Positions 58,126-64,000 of a stretch of DNA of 64,000 bases are shown piece by piece (position 1 is the first letter of the stretch; every line of letters starts with the position of its first letter). The DNA lies in assembly GCF_002995795.1 (NCBI RefSeq), contig NZ_PVXN01000058.1:1-64000 (forward strand), written 5' to 3'. The position numbers and the translations under genes are program-made. The notes beneath the pieces are model-generated. The model did not search any database and was not told the DNA's origin. It saw nothing but the letters and a program-made list of their open reading frames with translations. The stretch comes from Clostridium thermopalmarium DSM 5974 (lineage in GTDB: Bacteria > Bacillota > Clostridia > Clostridiales > Clostridiaceae).

Positions 58126-61100
58126 TTGAAAACGCTATTTGAATTATGTAAGCCACGTGAGTCAGTATTTGATGAAACAAAACGAGATGATGTTTTAGAT
58201 TTAACTGACCTTGTTGAAAATCGTATTAACCCAGTGGAGTTTTTTGAGGAAAACTTTCCAACACAAGGAATGAAATTGTTAGTTGAGACAGCATTTAAGC
58301 GCTTTCACAGACAGGGAGCTACAGGAGTTATAAAACTTACACAGTCAATGGGTGGCGGAAAGACTCATAACATGATTTCTTTAGGACTACTTGCAAAGCA
58401 CCCAGAATACAGAGAAAGAATATTGGGCGATAAATATAAGAACAGTCATGTTGGTAAAATCAAAGTAGTTGCATTTACAGGTAGAGAAAGTGATGCGCCA
58501 TATGGAATATGGGGAGCTATTGCAGAACAACTTGGTAAAAAAGAAATGTTCAAGGATTACTACACACCACTTCAAGCTCCTGGGCAAACGGCATGGATAA
58601 ACCTTCTAAAGGGAGAACCTTTATTAATTCTTTTAGATGAGCTTCCACCGTATTTAGAAAATGCAAAGTCAAAAACAATAGGGGATTCAAATTTAGCTGT
58701 AATTACAACAACAGCTTTAGCAAATCTTTTCAATGCTCTTGGGAAAGAAGAACTTTCAAATGTATGTCTTGTTATATCAGATTTAAAAGCAACTTATGAG
58801 AGTGGAAGTGAGCTTTTACAATCAACATTCAAGGAACTTGAAAATGAAGTAAATAGATCAGCCTTAAATATTGAGCCAGTTCAGAGTACATCTGATGAAG
58901 TATATCACATTTTGAGAAAAAGGCTTTTTAAGACATTACCATCAGATGATGAAATAAATGAAATTGCAAGCGCGTACAAACAGGCTGTTACAGAGGCAAA
59001 GCAGATGGGTTACACAAACACTTCTCCTGAACAGATTTACGTTGGTATAAAGGATTCATATCCTTTCCATCCATCAATAAAAGATTTGTATGCAAGATTT
59101 AAAGAAAACCCAGGATTCCAACAGACAAGAGGACTTATTAGATTAATGAGACTAATTGTAGCACAATTATATTCTGGAAATCCTTCAAGGGCAGAAAGTA
59201 AGTATCTTGTTAATGTACATGATTTTGATTTAAATGATCCAGAGATGCTTATAGCTATCACACAGATTAAACCGTCTCTTACTAATGCCATAGCCCATGA
59301 TATAGCTGCAAATGGTAAAGCTATAGCAGAAGAAGTTGATGCGAGCCTTGGAGAAACTTGTATGAGAGATTTAAGTAAATTAATACTTGTTTCATCCCTT
59401 GCAGATATACCAAATGCACTACTTGGATTATCCATTCAGGAAACTATAGGTTACCTGTGTGAACCTAATAAGGATATAACACGTGTAAAGAAGGCCCTTG
59501 ATGAATTTGTAATGAAATCTTGGTATTTATATACAGATAGAGATGGAAGATTGTTCTTTAAGAATACTAAAAATCTTATAGCAGAATTAAATTCTCTGGT
59601 AGATAGCTATGATTCTGATAGCGCAAAGAAAGAACTTCGGACTTTTCTTGAGGAAAAGTTTAAACCTTCTATTAATGACTGCTATCAAAAAGTTCAGGTA
59701 TTTCCAGCTATAGATGAGATTAATTTAGTAGAGGATAAGGTACTTCTTGTTCTATTTGAACCATATGCAGGAGGATCAGGATTAAATCCAGCACTACAAA
59801 AGTTCTATGATGATGCACGCTATAAGAATAGAGTAATGTTTTTATCTGGTCAAAGAAGTACTATGGAAAAACTAATACGTGCAGCAAAGGAGCATAAGGC
59901 AATTAGTGTAATTCTTGGAAGAATGGAAGAAGAAAAAGTACCAGCTAATAATCCACAGTATCAAAAGGCTGTAGAAAAGCAGCATAAGATTAAATTGGAA
60001 TTATTGCAAGCAGCAAGGGAAACTTTTGTTAGCTTATATTACCCAACTAAAGATAGACTTGCAAAAGCTGACTTTTTTATGGAGTTTACAGGAAATGACT
60101 ATAATGGGGAAAAGCAAATAAGAAATGTCCTTATGCAAAGACAAAAGTTCACTGAACACATTAGTGATGATAATTTTAGAAAGAAATGTGAAGATCGTCT
60201 ATTTACTCAAAAAGAAATGCGTTGGATTGATGTAAAAGAACGTGCAGCAACTAATCCAGCATGGCAATGGCATATTCCTTCAGCTTTAGATGCTTTAAAG
60301 GATAATATGATTAAAAAAGATGTTTGGAGAGAAAATGGAGGATATGTTGAAAAGCCACCATTCCCAAAAGAAAAAACAGAAGTATTGATTCAGGAACTTC
60401 GTCGAGATGATGAAACTGGAGAAGTTATATTAAAGTTACTGCCAAAGTATGGTGACAAGGTTTATTATGAAATAGGAGGAATAGCGACAGCGGCATCAAA
60501 CCTTGTTGAAAATATAAATGAATTTAGAACCACAGAGTTAAAGCTATCATTCATATGTGTTGATAGTACAGGTGAGCATGAAACTGGAGATCCAGTAGAG
60601 TGGAAAAATAGGATTACGATAAAGTATAGGGTTTATGATAAGGGAGAAGAAAAGGTAATTGAATTAAAATCAGCACCAGAAGTTCCAATAAAATTTACTA
60701 CTGATGGCTCAAATCCAAAGGAACATGGTGGGATATACGATTCCGAAGTGATCATCCCAAAGAATGCTACATTTGTGTTAGCTGTAGCCGAAGCTCAAGG
60801 AATTTATTCTGATGTATTGCAGGTGAAGATTGATTGGGCTAAAGGTGAAACATTAAATGTAGATAAGCAAAAGTCACTTAAGCTGTATAAGAGACATAAA
60901 ACCAATGATACTGCAGAAACCTATGATGAACTTGCTAAACTTAAAAAGCATAAGGCACAGATTTCAGATGTTATTATTACACTTTATAAGGTTGATGAAA
61001 GTAGTAATGAAAAGGGTTGGATTGAGATTACAATGGATGCATCAATAAAAGCAGATATTGAAAAGTTAGAAGCAAGCATAGACAATATCAGAAGCAACTT

Positions 61101-61236
61101 CATGAGTGAAGGAAAGGTAAATGTAAGCCTTGAATATGGAATGGCAAGGTTTGAATCAGGTCAAAACTTCCTTGACTATGTTGCTGAAAAGAAAAAAACA
61201 CTTAAAGATTATAAGGAACAGGAGATTGTTCAGTAA
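58126..61236 (+). CDS. DUF499 AAA+ ATPase (COG1483 type)
   Basis: 1036 aa from a TTG after GGAAGGGG. The N-terminal ATPase has Walker A MGGGKT (75-80) and Walker B LILLDE (167-172). The DUF499 architecture continues through a mixed alpha/beta middle to a C-terminal region with chitobiase-like (KFTTDGSNPKEHGG) and helical parts. ATPases of this family occur next to DUF1156 methylases and, as the BrxC/PglY relatives, in BREX. It shares one base with the DUF3780 gene. An anti-phage role is inferred from this gene company. Confidence 0.88.
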   Translation: MKTLFELCKPRESVFDETKRDDVLDLTDLVENRINPVEFFEENFPTQGMKLLVETAFKRFHRQGATGVIKLTQSMGGGKTHNMISLGLLAKHPEYRERILGDKYKNSHVGKIKVVAFTGRESDAPYGIWGAIAEQLGKKEMFKDYYTPLQAPGQTAWINLLKGEPLLILLDELPPYLENAKSKTIGDSNLAVITTTALANLFNALGKEELSNVCLVISDLKATYESGSELLQSTFKELENEVNRSALNIEPVQSTSDEVYHILRKRLFKTLPSDDEINEIASAYKQAVTEAKQMGYTNTSPEQIYVGIKDSYPFHPSIKDLYARFKENPGFQQTRGLIRLMRLIVAQLYSGNPSRAESKYLVNVHDFDLNDPEMLIAITQIKPSLTNAIAHDIAANGKAIAEEVDASLGETCMRDLSKLILVSSLADIPNALLGLSIQETIGYLCEPNKDITRVKKALDEFVMKSWYLYTDRDGRLFFKNTKNLIAELNSLVDSYDSDSAKKELRTFLEEKFKPSINDCYQKVQVFPAIDEINLVEDKVLLVLFEPYAGGSGLNPALQKFYDDARYKNRVMFLSGQRSTMEKLIRAAKEHKAISVILGRMEEEKVPANNPQYQKAVEKQHKIKLELLQAARETFVSLYYPTKDRLAKADFFMEFTGNDYNGEKQIRNVLMQRQKFTEHISDDNFRKKCEDRLFTQKEMRWIDVKERAATNPAWQWHIPSALDALKDNMIKKDVWRENGGYVEKPPFPKEKTEVLIQELRRDDETGEVILKLLPKYGDKVYYEIGGIATAASNLVENINEFRTTELKLSFICVDSTGEHETGDPVEWKNRITIKYRVYDKGEEKVIELKSAPEVPIKFTTDGSNPKEHGGIYDSEVIIPKNATFVLAVAEAQGIYSDVLQVKIDWAKGETLNVDKQKSLKLYKRHKTNDTAETYDELAKLKKHKAQISDVIITLYKVDESSNEKGWIEITMDASIKADIEKLEASIDNIRSNFMSEGKVNVSLEYGMARFESGQNFLDYVAEKKKTLKDYKEQEIVQ

Positions 61237-61805
61237 TGTCAGATAGAAAAGAAGCAATTGGATTTGGTTTTATACCATCCGAGTCGCAGCATCACTTTTT
61301 AGTAGTTATCCCAAGAAGTCAGAATAATAATATTGTTATTTACGAGCGTTTTAAATGGGAAGAAAACGTAGAAAGTCAATCGTTAGATTATGCTAATGAT
61401 AGACCTAAAGTAGAGCTTTCAAAGCACAAGTGGAAACTTATAGAGGATGCTTTAAAATTAGAATTTAATGAAAGGCTTAAAAAGGAAAAACTTCCTGTTG
61501 GCAAATGGCGTATTGGTCAAGTGCCTGTACAAAGGTTATACGGTAAGGAGATGGTTCTTCTTGCATGGGCTATTGAAGACTGTGATCCTTCAGTCATACC
61601 CATTGCCATAAAAAATTGGCTTGGATTAAGCCCAGAGGAGCGATGGTGGCTGTTTACCATGACCAATGCCGCCACAGGACACATAAATGATAAGAGAGGT
61701 TGGAGGAAGGCTATAAGATATGCTCTTACTGAAAATCCAATTGAAGAGAATAATAAACAGCTAAATATTTTTGATTTAGCTATACAAAGGGAAATTGATA
61801 AATAG
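61236..61805 (+). CDS. DUF3780 protein
   Basis: 189 aa, single domain, rich in tryptophan (EERWWLFTM, KNWLGLSPEE). The family has no known activity but is repeatedly found between DUF499 ATPases and DUF1156 methylases, as here. The ATG overlaps the DUF499 stop by one base, and the next gene begins 16 bp later. Confidence 0.82.
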   Translation: MSDRKEAIGFGFIPSESQHHFLVVIPRSQNNNIVIYERFKWEENVESQSLDYANDRPKVELSKHKWKLIEDALKLEFNERLKKEKLPVGKWRIGQVPVQRLYGKEMVLLAWAIEDCDPSVIPIAIKNWLGLSPEERWWLFTMTNAATGHINDKRGWRKAIRYALTENPIEENNKQLNIFDLAIQREIDK

Positions 61806-61821
61806 TTAGGATGTGATAGAA

Positions 61822-64000
61822 TTGTCTAATGATAAATCATTTATTGAGGTACAGTTTCCTGTATCAAAGGTATCAAAAGAGAGTTATAAGGAAAGAAAAG
61901 CAGGCAGTAATCAAACCTTAACAGGTCTTGGTAAATGGTGGGGGCGTAAACCACTTATCCTTGTAAGATCTATAATTTTGGGGTTGCTAATGCCTGCGAG
62001 TGATAATCCCAAAAAAGATAGAGAAATATTTCTGAAAATTTTATCAATGGATGAAGCTGGGTTATTAAATAGAAAGAATCAGACAATACCTATTGCGGAT
62101 ATATATAAAAATTTAACTCCTACTGAACAAAAGAGGTTCTTCAGTGAAGACAAGGGGAAAATAGTATATAAAAGAGGAATATCAAAGTCAGAAAAACAAG
62201 ATCTTCAAAAAACTGTTTTTAAAAGGTTATCTTATGATGAAAAACTTAAATATTGTTGTAGGCCTGAAGAATTGGAAAATATAGATTCATTATCATGGCA
62301 AGAAATAAACGGTTATTTAGGAACAGAAGCCAATACAATCCAAGAATTAATTGTGCAATTAAGCAAAAAAAGGTTTGGTCATAATGTTAAAGTTGGAGAT
62401 TGTTTCAGTGGAGGCGGAAGTATACCATTTGAGGCGGCAAGAATCGGCTGTGACGTTTATGGATCTGATCTCAATCCTATAGCTGCATTACTTACATGGT
62501 CAGGTTTAAATATAATAAATAAGTCTGAAGAGGAATTTATTAAGCTATTAGAATTTTTAGAAGATGTTTTTGATGAAGCAACCAAGCAGATTGATGCATG
62601 GAAGATTGAAACTAATGAATATGGTTGGAAAGCAAAGTATTATTTGTATTGTAACGAGACCACTTGCCCTGAATGTGGATGTAAAGTTCCTCTTTCACCG
62701 AGTTGGGTAATTAATGATCCAGATAAAGTTATAGCTATCTTAAAGTATAATGAGATTAAGAATAATTTTGATATTGATATAAAAACAGGAGTATCAAAAG
62801 CAGAAATTATAAATGCAAAAAATAATGCTACGATACAAGATAATAATCTATACTGTCCAAAATGTAAAAATAGGACACCAATATCGGCAATTAGAAAAGA
62901 TAGAAGAACAAATGATGGCAAATTAAAATATGGTTTAAGGGAATGGGACAGTACAGACTTTGTGCCTTTGAAAGAAGATATATTTCAAGAAAGATTATAT
63001 TGTATTAAATATTTTGAGAAATTTAATGATAAAACTTGGGATGAAGTCATAAAAAAACCTGCTTCTGCAACGGATGCCTGTTATGGTAATGCATATTACT
63101 GCGCTCCGACTGAAAGTGATTTAGCGCGAGAAGAAAAGGTTATTAAATTGTTAGAAGAGAGGTTTTTGTCTTGGCGTGAAAAAGGATATATTCCAGATAG
63201 TAGAATAGAAGAGGGTAGTGAAACGACAAGACTTATTCGTGAAAGAGGATGGAGCCATTGGCATCAGTTATTTAATCCAAGACAACTATTGATGCATGGA
63301 TTATTAATGGAAATTGCAAATCAGAAAGCAAATAACCAGGAAGAAAGAGTTATTAGTTTGTTGGGTATAAACAGCTGTGCAAATTGGAATTCAAAGTTAT
63401 GCTATTGGTTATCATCAAGAAAAGGTGGCGGGGGTGCATCAACATTTGTTAACCAGGCCTTAAATACAATGTTTACTTATACAACAAGGACAATACTTTC
63501 ATTGTATTTATCTTGGACTCTTGATATAAAAAATTATGAGTTTAATTCCAATAGTACAATTGAACTAATTGATTCGAGATGCATAGAACAAAATTGTGAT
63601 TTATGGATAACTGATCCTCCATATGCAGATGCGGTAAATTATCATGAACTATCAGAATTCTTCTTGGCATGGGATAAAAGTTTGATTTCAAAGATTTTTA
63701 ATAAATGGTATTCGGATAGTAGAAGAGTATTAGCAGTAAAAGGGACAGGTGAAACTTTTAACAATAGCATGGTAGAGATATATAAAAATTTAGCAAACCA
63801 CACGAATGATGATGGTATGCAAGTAGTAATGTTTACTCACCAAGATGTTAGTGTTTGGGCTGACTTAACAATGATTTTATGGTCAGCTGGACTCCAAGTT
63901 ACAGCTGCTTGGAATATTGCAACGGAAACAGAATCAGGTGGGTTAAAAGAAGGAAATTATGTCAAAGGTACTGTTCTTCTTATATTGCGAAAACAAACTT
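61822..64000 (+). CDS. DUF1156 Zn-ribbon DNA methylase (partial, runs off window)
   Basis: At least 726 codons, open at the right edge, started at the TTG at 61822 after AGGATGTG. It has the DUF1156 N-terminal signature (GLGKWWGRKPLILVRSIILG), the SAM motif DCFSGGGS (193-200), two Zn-ribbon cysteine knuckles (Cys282, 285, 287 and Cys345, 348) and the catalytic DPPY (598-601). DPPY indicates transfer to an exocyclic amino group, probably N6-adenine. It should mark host DNA in the DUF499/DUF3780 system; helicase and nuclease partners would lie beyond the window. Confidence 0.92.
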   Translation, partial: MSNDKSFIEVQFPVSKVSKESYKERKAGSNQTLTGLGKWWGRKPLILVRSIILGLLMPASDNPKKDREIFLKILSMDEAGLLNRKNQTIPIADIYKNLTPTEQKRFFSEDKGKIVYKRGISKSEKQDLQKTVFKRLSYDEKLKYCCRPEELENIDSLSWQEINGYLGTEANTIQELIVQLSKKRFGHNVKVGDCFSGGGSIPFEAARIGCDVYGSDLNPIAALLTWSGLNIINKSEEEFIKLLEFLEDVFDEATKQIDAWKIETNEYGWKAKYYLYCNETTCPECGCKVPLSPSWVINDPDKVIAILKYNEIKNNFDIDIKTGVSKAEIINAKNNATIQDNNLYCPKCKNRTPISAIRKDRRTNDGKLKYGLREWDSTDFVPLKEDIFQERLYCIKYFEKFNDKTWDEVIKKPASATDACYGNAYYCAPTESDLAREEKVIKLLEERFLSWREKGYIPDSRIEEGSETTRLIRERGWSHWHQLFNPRQLLMHGLLMEIANQKANNQEERVISLLGINSCANWNSKLCYWLSSRKGGGGASTFVNQALNTMFTYTTRTILSLYLSWTLDIKNYEFNSNSTIELIDSRCIEQNCDLWITDPPYADAVNYHELSEFFLAWDKSLISKIFNKWYSDSRRVLAVKGTGETFNNSMVEIYKNLANHTNDDGMQVVMFTHQDVSVWADLTMILWSAGLQVTAAWNIATETESGGLKEGNYVKGTVLLILRKQT

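Larger units (their letters stand above)
47176..64000 (+). mobile_element. Tn7-like transposon at attTn7 (far end not certain)
   Basis: The near end is placed at TGTTTGTAG (47176), 23 bp after the glmS stop, where Tn7 inserts in other bacteria. Four TnsB-type repeats follow, then tnsA, tnsB, tnsC and two tnsD genes in Tn7 order and orientation. The predicted target duplication is TGAAT (47171-47175). The far end is not proven. An inverted copy of a TnsB-type site at 57591-57606 could mark an end near 57610, giving a 10.4-kb element. Otherwise the element continues beyond the window and includes the DUF499 operon as cargo. Confidence 0.8.

Overview
This window is AT-rich DNA from a low-GC, spore-forming anaerobe, most likely a Clostridium sensu stricto. 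Reasons: the intact S10-spc-alpha ribosomal operon with AGGAGG-type ribosome binding sites and frequent TTG/GTG starts; a cwlD sporulation amidase and a SleB-type hydrolase; and the cdaA-cdaR-glmM cluster with a glmS ribozyme. The species cannot be named from the sequence alone.

Layout. 1-121 is the 3' end of tuf. 273-16055 is one long ribosomal/transcription operon (rpsJ to rplQ, including secY, adk, map, infA and rpoA) with a promoter and a long leader. 16146-19415 holds the ECF transporter energizing module (two ATPases plus EcfT) and truA. 19467-20567 is rplM-rpsI with a consensus promoter, an L13-type leader and two terminators. 20639-24044 holds cwlD, a small unknown gene, a citX-like gene with a possible frameshift, and a Na/phosphate symporter. 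24248-28223 is a divergent pair: a sigma-54 activator with an HPr-like domain, and ptsI behind a sigma-54 promoter. 28341-30980 is an ECF sigma factor, its anti-sigma factor and a related lipoprotein. 31091-32408 is thioredoxin plus a short flavoprotein reductase lacking the usual NADPH motifs. 32552-34200 holds two reverse-strand envelope genes. 34394-39554 is cdaA-cdaR-FAD dehydrogenase-glmM. 39675-44839 is the mannitol operon mtlA-R-F-D. 44968-47153 is glmS with its self-cleaving ribozyme.

From about 47176 to the window end the DNA is accessory. A Tn7-like transposon sits 23 bp after the glmS stop codon, the classic attTn7 position. It has four TnsB-like terminal repeats, then tnsA, tnsB, tnsC and two different tnsD/TniQ genes. 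Next come a protein fusing an RNase HI domain to a ParB-like domain, a roughly 190-bp nested inverted repeat that may be a structured RNA, and a repeat-rich junction. That junction holds an exact inverted 16-bp copy of a TnsB-type site. Beyond it lies a promoter-driven operon of a small protein, a DUF499 ATPase, a DUF3780 protein and a Zn-ribbon DUF1156 DNA methylase (cut by the window end), which looks like an anti-phage system carried as cargo.

The strongest leads for something undescribed are the two-TnsD element with its RNase HI-ParB fusion and adjoining palindrome, the repeat junction beside the defence operon, and the sigma-54/HPr-domain circuit that appears to control ptsI.
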